A stretch of DNA of 64,000 nt from CAZGWJ01 sp964529445 (GCA_964529445.1 CAZGWJ010000002.1:1-64000), one strand, 5' to 3'. Numbered from the stretch's first letter, positions 42,281 to 50,904 are shown. Translations and numbers: made by a program. Notes: generated from the letters alone by a model not told the origin.

Positions 42281-43024
42281 GTGATCCGGCCCGACGTCCG
42301 GTTCGAGAACCTGAACCCCGTTCATGCACGGCGACTGATCGACGCCGCGAATCTCGCTCGGCCGCATCGAACGACCCTCTGGGTGCTCCACGATTCAGGC
42401 CGCGCACTCCGGATGTGGCACGACGAGAGAGGCGCGATCCCGCTCCCAAAAACCACCATCGAGCCCTCCCTGGAACTGGCCGCGCGCTGGTCCGCGGAGT
42501 ACGAGGCCGCCGACGTGCGCATCGTTGATTTGACCGCCCGCGAAAGATTTCTTCGATGGGCACAGGATCCGTCCTGGGTGCTCGAACACGACGGAATGGG
42601 ATATGCCTTCGAGGTGTACGAGGGTTTCTGGCGGCAGGACGAAGGTCTCATCGTGTATCCGCGTCGCGAGGCAATGGACCGGTTCGTGCCCGTCCCCCGC
42701 GCGCGCGAATTCCTGTCGAGGAGGATCGATCGCGGTGGCGCGTTCCTCCTCGGCATCACGGAAGGGAAGGGGTGGTGGGCCTCGCTGATCATCCTTCTTG
42801 AGAACGGCGAGGTGGCGCGGGTTTCCACCTTCGACGACCTGCCGGAGGGCCTGCGGAAGGGGCCCACAGCGGAGGATCCAGGAAAAACACTTGCCCGGGA
42901 AGCCGCCCGGCATTACCGGCGGAAGGCGACGGTCTTGCTTCTCCCGCGCGAGGATTTCGAGGAGGCGGCCCGACGCTCGTGGAGCGGCCTGGGAGGGCGC
43001 GAACTCCCCACCGCCGACCCCTGA
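42281..43024 (+). CDS. Hypothetical protein
   Basis: About 247 residues from GTG 42281 (GGGGG upstream). ATG 42251 is in frame but lies inside a degraded repeat. No signal peptide or membrane segment. The pattern RFENLNPVHARRLIDAANL...LWVLHDSGRALRM resembles nothing I can name; it has an alpha/beta look with several Trp and a C-terminal ARRSW. It follows the galactosidase by 61 nt and may share its transcript. Confidence 0.5.
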   Translation: MIRPDVRFENLNPVHARRLIDAANLARPHRTTLWVLHDSGRALRMWHDERGAIPLPKTTIEPSLELAARWSAEYEAADVRIVDLTARERFLRWAQDPSWVLEHDGMGYAFEVYEGFWRQDEGLIVYPRREAMDRFVPVPRAREFLSRRIDRGGAFLLGITEGKGWWASLIILLENGEVARVSTFDDLPEGLRKGPTAEDPGKTLAREAARHYRRKATVLLLPREDFEEAARRSWSGLGGRELPTADP

Positions 43025-43117
43025 ACGGGGCTAAAGACGCGAGAAATAGTCCTTCTTTCGGCGTGGCTTTCAACCGGTCGGGCGATACAATGGCCCTTCC
43101 ACGGAGGGCACCGGAAA

Positions 43118-44233
43118 ATGGCCGTATCATTCAAGCTTTTCACGCGAAAGAACTTCTTCAGCGCGGCTTTTTTCGTATTTCTGGCCGCGTTCCTTTGGCT
43201 CATTCTCACCCTCCTTTCCCCCTTCATCACGTCCTTCCTTTGGGCCGCCATCATCGCCATGGTCTTCCATCCCGTGTACCGGAAGGTCTTCCAGTGGACG
43301 GGCCGCCGCCAGAACGTGGCCGCCCTCCTGACCACGACGGGCATTCTGCTGGCGTTGGGGTTGCCGGGCTTCTTCCTGTTGGTGAACCTCGGGCACGAAT
43401 TGGCGCGAACCTACGAGGCCCTCTCGGCGACCTCCTGGGAGGAGACGGGGCACCGCGTCCTCGAGAAGATCCGGTTCCTGGACCTGGAGGGCCTTCTTCA
43501 GCGCTGGGGCGTCCAGGCGGAGCAGGCCGAGCGGATGGTGAGCGAGGGCATCACTAACGGACTCAAGAATCTCTCGTCCACGGTGATCGCCTGGCTTTCC
43601 AGCATCCTCCGCAACATGGGGCTCTTCGCGGTGCGGGTCTTCTTCATCGCGGTGGCACTTTTCTTTTTCCTGAGGGACGGGGAGCGCTTTTCCCGCAAGG
43701 CCATCGACCTCCTCCCCATGGAGTATGACCACCGCGAGACGGTGGTGGGCACACTCTCGGTGACCGTCACGGCCGTGGTTCGGGCTATGTTCGTGACGGG
43801 CCTGACACAGGGTCTCATGGCCGGCGCCGGGTTCGCCGTGGCGGGCGTCCCCCTGCCGGTCGTCTTCGGTTTCCTGACCTTCATCACCTCCTTCATCCCC
43901 TTCCTGGGCGCCGCCTCGGTATGGATCCCCGGCGTGATCTGGCTTTTCTTCCAGGACCAGGTTCCCCAGGCGTTCGGACTCCTGGTCTGGGGTGCCCTCA
44001 TTTCGAGCGTGGACAATGTCATCAAGCCCCTCATCATCGGGGGCGAGGCGAAACTTCCCATCTTCCTTTTGTTCTTCACTATCCTGGGCGGCTTGAAGGT
44101 TTACGGGTTCCTGGGCGTCTTCCTCGGCCCCGTCATCCTCTCGTTGGCGCTCGCCCTCCTGGCCATCTACAAGGAGGTCTACCTTGAAAAGACCCGTGTC
44201 CCGCGCAGGCGTTCCGCCGCCCGGGGAAGGTAG
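43118..44233 (+). CDS. AI-2E family transporter (DUF20)
   Basis: 371 residues with about eight hydrophobic helices in the AI-2E/PerM layout: FLWAAIIAMVFHPVYRK, a loop domain, then FFFLRDGERF, and GVPLPVVFGFLTFITSFIPF and IKPLIIGGEAKLP in the C-terminal half. Family members export autoinducer-2 or work as Na+/H+-type exchangers; the cargo is unknown. The start ATG 43118 follows a GATACAATGG -10 element at 43083. Confidence 0.9.
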   Translation: MAVSFKLFTRKNFFSAAFFVFLAAFLWLILTLLSPFITSFLWAAIIAMVFHPVYRKVFQWTGRRQNVAALLTTTGILLALGLPGFFLLVNLGHELARTYEALSATSWEETGHRVLEKIRFLDLEGLLQRWGVQAEQAERMVSEGITNGLKNLSSTVIAWLSSILRNMGLFAVRVFFIAVALFFFLRDGERFSRKAIDLLPMEYDHRETVVGTLSVTVTAVVRAMFVTGLTQGLMAGAGFAVAGVPLPVVFGFLTFITSFIPFLGAASVWIPGVIWLFFQDQVPQAFGLLVWGALISSVDNVIKPLIIGGEAKLPIFLLFFTILGGLKVYGFLGVFLGPVILSLALALLAIYKEVYLEKTRVPRRRSAARGR

Positions 44234-44239
44234 CGCGGC

Positions 44240-44980
44240 ATGATCGGTCGCCGGAAGGTCCTGGTCGTCATGCCGGCCTACAACGCCGAGGCGACCCTGC
44301 GCCGCACCTGGCGCGAGATCCCCTTCGACGTGGTGGACGAGGTCATCCTTGTGGACGATGCCAGCCGCGACGGGACCGTCCGGGAGGCCCGGCGGCTCGG
44401 GATCCGCACGATCGTGCATCCCGAGAACCGCGGCTACGGGGGCAACCAGAAGACCTGCTACGAGGCCGCCTTGTCCCGCGGGGCGGACATCGTGGTCATG
44501 CTCCATCCCGATTACCAGTACACCCCCCGCCTCATCGCCGCCATGGCCCACCTTCTGGCTTCCGGGGAATTCGACGTGGTCCTGGGGTCCCGCATCCTGG
44601 GGGGCAAGGCGCTGGAGGGGGGTATGCCCCTCTACAAGTATTTCTTCAACCGGATGCTCACGCTCGTGCAGAACCTGCTCATGGGCGCCAAGCTGTCCGA
44701 ATACCACACCGGATACCGGGCATTCACGCGGAAGGTCCTCAAGTCCCTGCCCTTGAACCGGAACTCCGATGATTTCGTCTTCGACGCCCAGATGCTCTCC
44801 CAGGTCCTCTTCGCGGGTTTCCGGGTTGGGGAGATCACCTGTCCCGCCAAATATTTCCCGGAGGCCTCCTCGATCAACTTCCGGCGGAGCCTCGTATACG
44901 GGATCGGTTGTATCGTGACGGCCCTGCAATATCGCCTCAGCGCCTGGGGTTGGGTCCGAAGCCGCCTGTTCATCCGCTGA
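44240..44980 (+). CDS. Glycosyltransferase family 2 protein
   Basis: 246 residues. The GT-A fold opens VLVVMPAYNAEATL, with VDDASRDGT and HPDYQYTP (DxD-like position), and a C-terminal RRSLVYGIGC. It resembles polyprenyl-phosphate sugar synthases (dolichol-phosphate mannosyltransferase group), which load a sugar onto a lipid carrier. It directly precedes a GT-C transferase (13 nt) that would use such a lipid-linked sugar, as in ArnC/ArnT-type pairs. Confidence 0.85.
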   Translation: MIGRRKVLVVMPAYNAEATLRRTWREIPFDVVDEVILVDDASRDGTVREARRLGIRTIVHPENRGYGGNQKTCYEAALSRGADIVVMLHPDYQYTPRLIAAMAHLLASGEFDVVLGSRILGGKALEGGMPLYKYFFNRMLTLVQNLLMGAKLSEYHTGYRAFTRKVLKSLPLNRNSDDFVFDAQMLSQVLFAGFRVGEITCPAKYFPEASSINFRRSLVYGIGCIVTALQYRLSAWGWVRSRLFIR

Positions 44981-44993
44981 AGGGGGTTCTCCC

Positions 44994-46466
44994 ATGAAAA
45001 ACCGGATTCCGGTCGTTCGTCCCCACTTGGACGCCCTGGCCGACCATCCGACGATCCAGGCGACCCTCCTGATGCTTCTCACCGCGCTCCTCTATACCCT
45101 GAAGCTCGGCGGCAACGGCCTGGCCAACTACGACGATTGCTTTTACGCCCAGAAGGCGAAGGAGATCCTCCAGAGCGGCTCCTGGCTTCACCTGACACTC
45201 GGCGGGATGCCCGCTTTCGAGAATCCTCCCTTCTTCATGTGGCTCTTAGCCTTCTCCTACAAGATCTTCGGGGTGGGCGAATTCGCGGCCCTGCTTCCTT
45301 CAGCCCTGATGGGTTTCGGCGCCGTTTTCCTGACGTACCGGCTGGCGAAAAACGCCTACGGTCCCTGGGAAGGGCTTTGCGCCGGTTTCGTCCTGGCCAC
45401 CACCACGGTATTCGCCAAGTATTCCCGGCGGGCCATGATGGATACGACGATGACGTTCCTGGTTCTGGCCGCCCTGAGCGCCTTCCGGATGGGTCTGCTC
45501 CGCCACCCGGCCTGGTTCCTGCTGTTCGGGGCAGCCGCCGGCACGGCCATCATGACCAAGAGTGTCCTGGGATTCTTCCCGCTCCTGATCGCCGTGCTGT
45601 TCCTGGCATGGACGCGCCGCTTCCGGGTCCTCTTCTCCGGCTGGTTCCTGGGCTCCTGCCTCCTGGCCCTGGGCTGGGGCGGGGTCTGGTACGCGCACGA
45701 GACGTGGGTTTACGGGAAGGTCTTCCTCGACGCCCATTTCGGATGGCTGATCTTCCAGCGGGGGTTCCACGCCGAGCCCCAGCCCTGGTGGCACCATCTT
45801 TCCTACCTGCGGGACCTCCTGGTCTTCTATTGGCCCTGGTTGCCCGTCTCCGTCGCGGGCGGGGCGCTCCTGCTCCGCTCCTTCCGCCGTCTCTCGGACG
45901 ACGACCGCCTGATCCTGCTGTGGCCCCTGACCATCCTGGCCGTGATGAGTGCGATGCAGACGAGGGTGTTCTGGTACATCCTTCCGGCCTTTCCGGCTTT
46001 CTCGATCTGGGCGGCCCGGGCGCTGGGGCGCTGGGTGCCGCCGGCGCGACGACGCGGGATCGTGCAGGCCGCCTTGGGAGGCGGACTACTCGTCGTGCTG
46101 ACGCTCGGGGTCCTACCGGTGCGGTTCGATTCGGTGAGGGAGCCGGATGTGAGGGCCATCGCGCCGGACGTGAAGCACCTCGGTCGGGAAGCGGGAACGA
46201 AGATCGGCAATTACCGCCTGCCCTATCATGGCATCAACAACGCCCTTCTCTTCTATTCCGACCACGCGGCCTATCCCGAGTGGTCGACCCCCGAGCAACT
46301 GCGGGAAGCCTTCGCGGATCCCGCGACCGTTCTTTGCGTCATCGACCGCAGGGATTTGGACGCGCTCCAGAAGGAGGGGTTCCACGCCTTCCCGGTCCGC
46401 ATGGCGTGGCCCCGCGCGCTCATCGCCAACCGTCCCGTCGACACGTCCGGGGTCGTGAGGCCGTAA
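44994..46466 (+). CDS. ArnT-like GT-C family glycosyltransferase
   Basis: 490 residues with about twelve membrane helices. The N-terminal loop carries the GT39/83-type motif NYDDCFYAQKAKEI with the acidic catalytic pair. Such enzymes (ArnT, PMT) transfer a sugar from a polyprenyl-phosphate donor to lipid A or protein in the periplasm. With the upstream GT2 it forms a two-step lipid-linked sugar transfer pair; the acceptor is unknown. Confidence 0.85.
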   Translation: MKNRIPVVRPHLDALADHPTIQATLLMLLTALLYTLKLGGNGLANYDDCFYAQKAKEILQSGSWLHLTLGGMPAFENPPFFMWLLAFSYKIFGVGEFAALLPSALMGFGAVFLTYRLAKNAYGPWEGLCAGFVLATTTVFAKYSRRAMMDTTMTFLVLAALSAFRMGLLRHPAWFLLFGAAAGTAIMTKSVLGFFPLLIAVLFLAWTRRFRVLFSGWFLGSCLLALGWGGVWYAHETWVYGKVFLDAHFGWLIFQRGFHAEPQPWWHHLSYLRDLLVFYWPWLPVSVAGGALLLRSFRRLSDDDRLILLWPLTILAVMSAMQTRVFWYILPAFPAFSIWAARALGRWVPPARRRGIVQAALGGGLLVVLTLGVLPVRFDSVREPDVRAIAPDVKHLGREAGTKIGNYRLPYHGINNALLFYSDHAAYPEWSTPEQLREAFADPATVLCVIDRRDLDALQKEGFHAFPVRMAWPRALIANRPVDTSGVVRP

Positions 46467-46500
46467 GCGGGACGAATCGCGCGGTAAAGATGCAGGAGCT

Positions 46501-46569
46501 GGAGGCTTCCCGATGAGATACCGGTACCTGGGTTCGACGGGTTTGAAGGTGAGCGAGATCGGCTTCGGC
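46501..46569 (+). repeat. Direct duplication of the aldo/keto reductase start, left copy
   Basis: Ribosome site plus ATG (46513) plus 19 codons (MRYRYLGSTGLKVSEIGFG), identical over 69 bp to 46665-46733. Reading on from this ATG leaves the family after the 19th codon. The 95 bp between the copies contain a two-hairpin element. Confidence 0.9.
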
Positions 46570-46570
46570 A

Positions 46571-46645
46571 CGGGTCCTGAAAGGGACCCGCGCGACCCAG
46601 ACACGCTCCGAAGCTTGTGGCTTCGTCGCAGGACGCCGAAGGTTC
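46571..46645 (+). repeat. Two-hairpin element, copy 1
   Basis: Hairpin 1: CGGGTCC-TGAAAG-GGACCCG (46571-46590). Hairpin 2: CGAAGC-TTGTG-GCTTCG (46609-46625). It is inserted between the two copies of the reductase start. Related elements lie at 51722 and 55881. Confidence 0.7.
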
Positions 46646-46676
46646 CTTGTTCGGTGCGTGTGCAGGAGGCTTCCCG

Positions 46677-47825
46677 ATGAGATACCGGTACCTGGGTTCG
46701 ACGGGTTTGAAGGTGAGCGAGATCGGCTTCGGCGCCTGGGCGATCGGGGGCCGGTGGTGGGGTCCCCAGGATGACGCTGATTCCAAGGCGGCCCTCCACA
46801 AGGCCCTTGACTTGGGGTGCAATTTCATCGACACGGCCTGGGTCTACGGGGACGGGCACAGCGAACGCCTCATCGGGGCGGTTCTCAAGGAGAGGGGGTC
46901 GAATCCCGTCGTGGCCACCAAGGTACCGCCCAAGAACTGGCAATGGGACAACAAACCCGGCACCCCCCTGTCGGCGGCCTTCCCCCCGGAATGGGTCGTG
47001 GCCAAGTGCGAGGAATCCCTCGAGAACCTTGGAAAACCCCAGGTCGAATTGTTGCAGTTGCACACCTGGTCGGATGAGTGGAACGCTCAGGCCGGCGACC
47101 TGCTCTCCTGCATCGCGCGCCTGAAGCGGGAAGGGAAGATCCGGGCTTTCGGCATCTCCCTCCGCGACAAGGGGCCCAACGAAGCCAACGATCTTATCCG
47201 TCACAACCACTTGGACTCGATCCAGTTCTTCTTCAACCTGCTCTATCAGGAGCCCCTGAGGGAACTCCTCCCCCTGGCGGGCAAATACGGGGTGGGCCTC
47301 ATCGCCCGAGTTCCGATGGCTTTCGGGGCCCTGACGGGCAAGTTCACCCATCGGACGCGATTCCACAAGGACGACCACCGGCGAAACCTCTACCGGGGCG
47401 ACGCGCTGAAGGAGGTCCTGGCGAAGGTCGATCGCATCCGGAAGGTCATTCCGCCGGGCATGAACCTGCCGGAGGCCGCCGTGAAGTGGACCCTCGCCTA
47501 CCCCCAGGTCTCGGCCGCCATCCCCGGCATTCGGAACCCCCGCCAAGCCGAGCAGAATTGCGCGGCTGGCGACGGGGCCCCGTGGCCGGAGGAGGCCCTG
47601 CGTTCCATGGAAGGTCTCTACCGATCCAATTTCGGCTTCCCGCTGAGGAACGTTTCCGACACGGCGAAGGTTCACGCGGTCTTCATGTCGGGGGTTGTGC
47701 GCTCGAAACCCCGGAAGGAGAGGCGTCGCCGCCCGGCGCATCGCAAGCGGCCCCTCCTGGCGCGACCCAACGCCGCGAAACGCCACAAAAGCCGGGCGTC
47801 GAAACCGAAGAGACGGAAGCGCTGA
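46677..47825 (+). CDS. Aldo/keto reductase with a basic C-terminal tail
   Basis: 382 residues. The TIM-barrel AKR tetrad is visible: D52 and Y57 in DTAWVYGDGH, K82 in VATKVPP and His in LLQLHTW (about 126). It reduces carbonyls with NADPH; the substrate is unknown. Its N-terminus RYRYLGSTGLKVSEIGFG is family-typical. The last about 40 residues (from about 343) are almost all Arg/Lys/Pro/Ala, outside the normal fold. ATG 46677 has AGGAGG 7 nt upstream. A partial duplicate of the start lies upstream. Confidence 0.9.
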   Translation: MRYRYLGSTGLKVSEIGFGAWAIGGRWWGPQDDADSKAALHKALDLGCNFIDTAWVYGDGHSERLIGAVLKERGSNPVVATKVPPKNWQWDNKPGTPLSAAFPPEWVVAKCEESLENLGKPQVELLQLHTWSDEWNAQAGDLLSCIARLKREGKIRAFGISLRDKGPNEANDLIRHNHLDSIQFFFNLLYQEPLRELLPLAGKYGVGLIARVPMAFGALTGKFTHRTRFHKDDHRRNLYRGDALKEVLAKVDRIRKVIPPGMNLPEAAVKWTLAYPQVSAAIPGIRNPRQAEQNCAAGDGAPWPEEALRSMEGLYRSNFGFPLRNVSDTAKVHAVFMSGVVRSKPRKERRRRPAHRKRPLLARPNAAKRHKSRASKPKRRKR

Positions 47826-48041
47826 GGCGGAAGACGCCGGAGGGGAGGGTTGAAAAGCCACCCTTTTTCGCATCTCCGGTGACGCGAGTTGCAGGAATCC
47901 CGGTTTTCAGCTATTTTGTCAATCCCCCGGTCTCCCCCCGGCGGGCGGCAGGTTCGGAACTATCCCTCCGGGACCTGCGCGGAGAGCCCCCTGATCGAGG
48001 GCGTTTCCGGCCTTGAATATCTGAACGTCAGGAGCTATTCC

Positions 48042-48629
48042 ATGAAACGCGTCTGCATCTTCATCGACGGCAGCAACTTGTACTTCGCCCTCAAGCGCAA
48101 CAGCAAGATGACCCGGGTCGATTACTTCCAGTTGTCGTCGGCCCTCGCGGGCCCCGAGCGCCAGCTGGTGAGAACCTACTACTACAACGCCGTCTTCGAC
48201 CCGGTCCAGTTTCCCGACAAGGCCAAGAGCCAACAATCGTTCCTGGATTCCCTCGATCGCACCCCTTTCCTGGACCTTCGTCTCGGGCGCATCGTCCAGA
48301 ACCGCGAGGGGCATCGCGTCGAGAAGGGCGTGGATGTGCGCATGGCGTCCGACATGGTCTACTACGCCGCCCGCAACTTCTACGATACGGCCATCGTTGT
48401 GACCGAGGACCAGGATTTCGCACCCGCGGTGGGACTCGTCAAGGAGTTCGGCAAGCACGTCGAGGTGGCGGTCTTCCCGGACGCCCAGAACAAGGAGATG
48501 GTACGGGTGGCCGACCGTATCCTGAACCTCGAGGATATCGTGAACCACCACCAGTCCAAGATCTTCCCGCCGGCCCAGGGCGAGGATCGCAACACCCACG
48601 GCGAGGAGGAGATCTCTTTCGGGATGTAA
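48042..48629 (+). CDS. NYN (PIN-like) domain protein
   Basis: 195 residues. The NYN/DUF88 fold shows CIFIDGSNLYFALK (Asp 9), VDVRMASDMVYYAA and TEDQDFAPAV, giving the acidic residues of a metal-dependent RNase. Relatives (LabA, LOTUS-type) are thought to cut RNA. ATG 48042 has GGAG upstream. A C-terminal charged tail follows. The upstream 200 bp contain a possible hairpin (GCAGGT...ACCTGC, 47948-47993). It ends at a shared terminator with the convergent gene. Confidence 0.85.
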   Translation: MKRVCIFIDGSNLYFALKRNSKMTRVDYFQLSSALAGPERQLVRTYYYNAVFDPVQFPDKAKSQQSFLDSLDRTPFLDLRLGRIVQNREGHRVEKGVDVRMASDMVYYAARNFYDTAIVVTEDQDFAPAVGLVKEFGKHVEVAVFPDAQNKEMVRVADRILNLEDIVNHHQSKIFPPAQGEDRNTHGEEEISFGM

Positions 48630-48707
48630 AACGGTTTCGTCGAAGTTAGAAGTGAGAAGTATGAAATTCACGACGAAACATGACCCGGTCTGAACATACG
48701 AAAAAAT

Positions 48708-48744
48708 AAAACGGCCGTCCTCCGCGAAGGGGGACGGCCGTTTT
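48708..48744. terminator. Bidirectional terminator
   Basis: AAAACGGCCGTCC pairs perfectly with GGACGGCCGTTTT, giving A- and T-runs on both sides; it separates the convergent NYN and 48763-49227 genes. Confidence 0.92.
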
Positions 48745-48762
48745 ATTGTCGGAGGTCGGCAT

Positions 48763-49227
48763 TCATTCGCCGCGGTGGTAGAAGAACATCGAACCCGGGT
48801 TCTCGGGCCGGTGTTGCAGGGTGCCCATGAGCGAGTCCAGCTTCTCCCAGAGCAGTTTGTCCGCATCGCCGCTTTTCTCGGGCGTGAGCATGCGCACCCA
48901 GGTGGGCTCGTCCTCCCAGCGGGGACGCGATTCACCCGTTTCGGTCTTCTGCCGCAACAGGTCCAGGACGTGCATCAGGGAGGAGGCCTGCCCGAGCCGC
49001 AGGCGCAGGTAGAGACCGTCGTTCCAGAAGAGGATGTCCAGCCACTCCACTTCGAGCATCTTCTGAAGCAGGAGCAGTGTCTGAAGCGTGCGGTGGGCGT
49101 TCTCCGGGAACGCCAGCCAGCTCTCTCCGCCGGCCGTCTTCAGGATCACCTCGTACACGAAACGGCTGCGTGCCGAATATCCTCCCGGCGCCTCTCTCGT
49201 CATCATCCATTCCAGTTTCGCGATCAT
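48763..49227 (-). CDS. Hypothetical protein, possibly LexA-controlled
   Basis: 154 residues, no signal or membrane segment. Notable stretches: RFVYEVILKTAGGESWLAFP, LQTLLLLQKMLEVEWLDILF and a C-terminal WEKLDSLMGTLQHRP; no family recognised. ATG 49227 with AGGAGG 6 nt upstream. A LexA-box-like 12-mer (49412-49423) and a long hairpin (49352-49383) lie in its leader, so SOS control is suspected. Confidence 0.6.
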   Translation of the reverse strand: MIAKLEWMMTREAPGGYSARSRFVYEVILKTAGGESWLAFPENAHRTLQTLLLLQKMLEVEWLDILFWNDGLYLRLRLGQASSLMHVLDLLRQKTETGESRPRWEDEPTWVRMLTPEKSGDADKLLWEKLDSLMGTLQHRPENPGSMFFYHRGE

Positions 49228-49351
49228 ATCGGGCCTCCTGAGCAGTATGTTGAATCAGTCATCTGGCGATGACTGTTTCGTGTCTTGCTCGCAAATCACC
49301 CTGCCGGAATTGCGAATATTGTTGTGATTCGCTCGAACCCCGTGGCCGCTG

Positions 49352-49383
49352 ACGTGGTGCTGAAACGGTGTTTTCGGCACCAC
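49352..49383. other. Hairpin between lexA and the 48763-49227 gene
   Basis: CGTGGTGCTGAAA pairs with TTTTCGGCACCACG with one G-U step over about 13 bp, loop CGGTG. No T-run follows in either direction, so it is not an ordinary terminator. Confidence 0.6.
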
Positions 49384-49411
49384 GTTGGGTGTCATCAAGG
49401 TGTTGAAAAGA

Positions 49412-49423
49412 ATACGTCTGTAT
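49412..49423. promoter_or_regulatory. LexA-box-like site, copy 3
   Basis: ATACGTCTGTAT, embedded in TTGAAAAGAATACG, which also precedes the box at the lexA/radC promoter. About 185 nt upstream of the 49227 start on the minus strand. Confidence 0.55.
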
Positions 49424-49469
49424 GCCTCTCGCGAGCGTGAAAATCCCTTGGCGGGGCTTCACGGGGTTT

Positions 49470-50093
49470 TCAGCGGGGGGAAAAGACCCCCACCACGCGG
49501 CCGATGATGCGGAAATCGCGATCGGCCTCGACCGAGATGGGTTTGTATTTCGCGTTGGCCGGCTCCAGGAAAACCTTGGCGCCGGACTTTCGAAACGTCT
49601 TGACGGTGGCCTCGCCGTCCAGGAACGCCACCACGACGTCGCCGGGATCGGCGTGCGTCGTCTGGGCCACGATGACCTTGTCGCCCGGAAGGATGTGCGC
49701 GTCCACCATCGAGTCGCCCTTCACGTGCAGGGCGAAGAGGTTCTTGCGACCCCGCGCCATGTCGTGATCCACCACCATCGTGCCGTCGCGGTTCTCTTCG
49801 CACAGGATGGGCATACCGGCGGCTACGCGCCCGATCACGGGGATGGCCACGCCGACCGAGGAGTCCTCGGACAGCTTCAAACCGCGCGCCGTGTGGTCTT
49901 CGCGCGAGAGGTATCCCTTTTCTTCGAGGGCGAGCAGGTGCTTGCGCGCGCTTTGCGGGGAGTTCCAATCGAAGTGACGCATCACCTCGCGCACGGTGGG
50001 CGGGCGATGGTTCTCGTTGAAGTACTGTTGGACGTACTTCAAAACCTTCTGTTGGGACTCGGTCAGCTCTTCGTCGTCGATCGGCGGCACCAT
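49470..50093 (-). CDS. lexA: LexA repressor
   Basis: 207 residues. The N-terminal winged HTH (PPTVREVMRHFDWNSPQSAR) is followed by the self-cleaving S24 domain: cleavage site A92-G93 in GRVAAGMP, catalytic Ser 128 in VKGDSMVDAHI and Lys 165 in GEATVKTF. RecA filaments trigger cleavage and release SOS genes. ATG 50093 with GGGAGG 6 nt upstream; the upstream frame to 50270 overlaps radC and its promoter. LexA-box-like repeats lie at 50125-50154. Confidence 0.94.
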   Translation of the reverse strand: MVPPIDDEELTESQQKVLKYVQQYFNENHRPPTVREVMRHFDWNSPQSARKHLLALEEKGYLSREDHTARGLKLSEDSSVGVAIPVIGRVAAGMPILCEENRDGTMVVDHDMARGRKNLFALHVKGDSMVDAHILPGDKVIVAQTTHADPGDVVVAFLDGEATVKTFRKSGAKVFLEPANAKYKPISVEADRDFRIIGRVVGVFSPR

Positions 50094-50124
50094 TTCGGGC
50101 CTCCCTCTTTTCGTCTTGAAAAGA

Positions 50125-50154
50125 ATACGGTTGTATACTAGTATACGCCTGTAT
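50125..50154. promoter_or_regulatory. LexA-box-like pair in the lexA-radC divergent promoter
   Basis: ATACGGTTGTAT (50125-50136) and ATACGCCTGTAT (50143-50154), spaced 18 bp centre to centre, with a perfect palindrome GTATACTAGTATAC (50133-50146) between. TTGAAA (50116-50121), 17 nt, TAGTAT reads toward radC. A third copy lies at 49412. The consensus ATACGNNTGTAT fits a LexA operator but is inferred. Confidence 0.65.
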
Positions 50155-50193
50155 CCTCTGTCAAGCCGAAAAACCGGGGAAAAGGAGCCTTCC

Positions 50194-50904
50194 ATGGTCA
50201 CCGCCACCCTCGCCGAAAGCCCCCTGATGAGCGATCCCCACGCCGGACACCGTGCCCGCCTCAGGACCAAATACGCCCAGGCGGGGAAGGAAGCCCTCCA
50301 GGACTACGAGCTTCTGGAACTCCTCCTCACCTTCTCCATCCCCCATCGGGACACCAAGCCCTACGCCAAGCGGCTCCTGGCCGCTTTCAAGACCGTGCGC
50401 GCGACGCTGGAGGCCCCCCTGGCCGACCTCGAGGCCCTCGGGGGTTTGCCGCCGCAAAGCGCCATCCATATGAAGGCCGTGGGGGACCTTTTGCGCCTGG
50501 CGCGGGCCGAGGAATGGAAGCGGGGCCGCGTCATCGGGAGTCCCTCGGAAGTCGCCTCCTATCTAAGGGAAGAGATGGGCGCCTACGGCAAGGAGGTCTT
50601 CAGCGTGCTGTACTTGGACCAACGCAACCACCTGCTCTCCTGCGAGAAGGTGCAGGAGGGCACCGTGGACCAGACGGTCGTGTACCCCCGCGAGATCATG
50701 AAGCGGGCGCTGGACCTGAAGGCGACCGGGATGATCCTCGCGCACAACCATCCGGGCGGCAGTTTGGCCCCTTCCGACGCCGACCGGCAGTTGACGCATC
50801 AGATCCTGACGGCCGCGCGGGCCATGGGGCTGACGGTGCACGACCACCTCATTCTCACCGCGGAGGGGAGCTTCTCGTTCCGCCAAGCCGGGATGCTGGG
50901 TTGA
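50194..50904 (+). CDS. radC: RadC/JAB-domain protein
   Basis: 236 residues. An N-terminal helix-hairpin-helix-like part precedes the JAB/MPN domain with the JAMM-type motif AHNHPGGSLAPSDAD (His, His, Asp; about 184-197). RadC was once thought a repair protein; its actual role is unclear, and members are common near mobile elements. ATG 50194 has AAAGGAG upstream. It diverges from lexA across LexA-box-like sites, suggesting SOS induction. Confidence 0.88.
   Translation: MVTATLAESPLMSDPHAGHRARLRTKYAQAGKEALQDYELLELLLTFSIPHRDTKPYAKRLLAAFKTVRATLEAPLADLEALGGLPPQSAIHMKAVGDLLRLARAEEWKRGRVIGSPSEVASYLREEMGAYGKEVFSVLYLDQRNHLLSCEKVQEGTVDQTVVYPREIMKRALDLKATGMILAHNHPGGSLAPSDADRQLTHQILTAARAMGLTVHDHLILTAEGSFSFRQAGMLG

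Noticed and set aside
43127..45082. 651-codon minus-strand frame opposite the AI-2E transporter and glycosyltransferase
   Set aside because: Shadow frame: high Glu/Gly/His repeats, antisense to two clear membrane or enzyme genes.
46113..47873. 586-codon minus-strand frame opposite the aldo/keto reductase
   Set aside because: It contains the reverse of the duplicated reductase start twice, which shows it is only the antisense reading.
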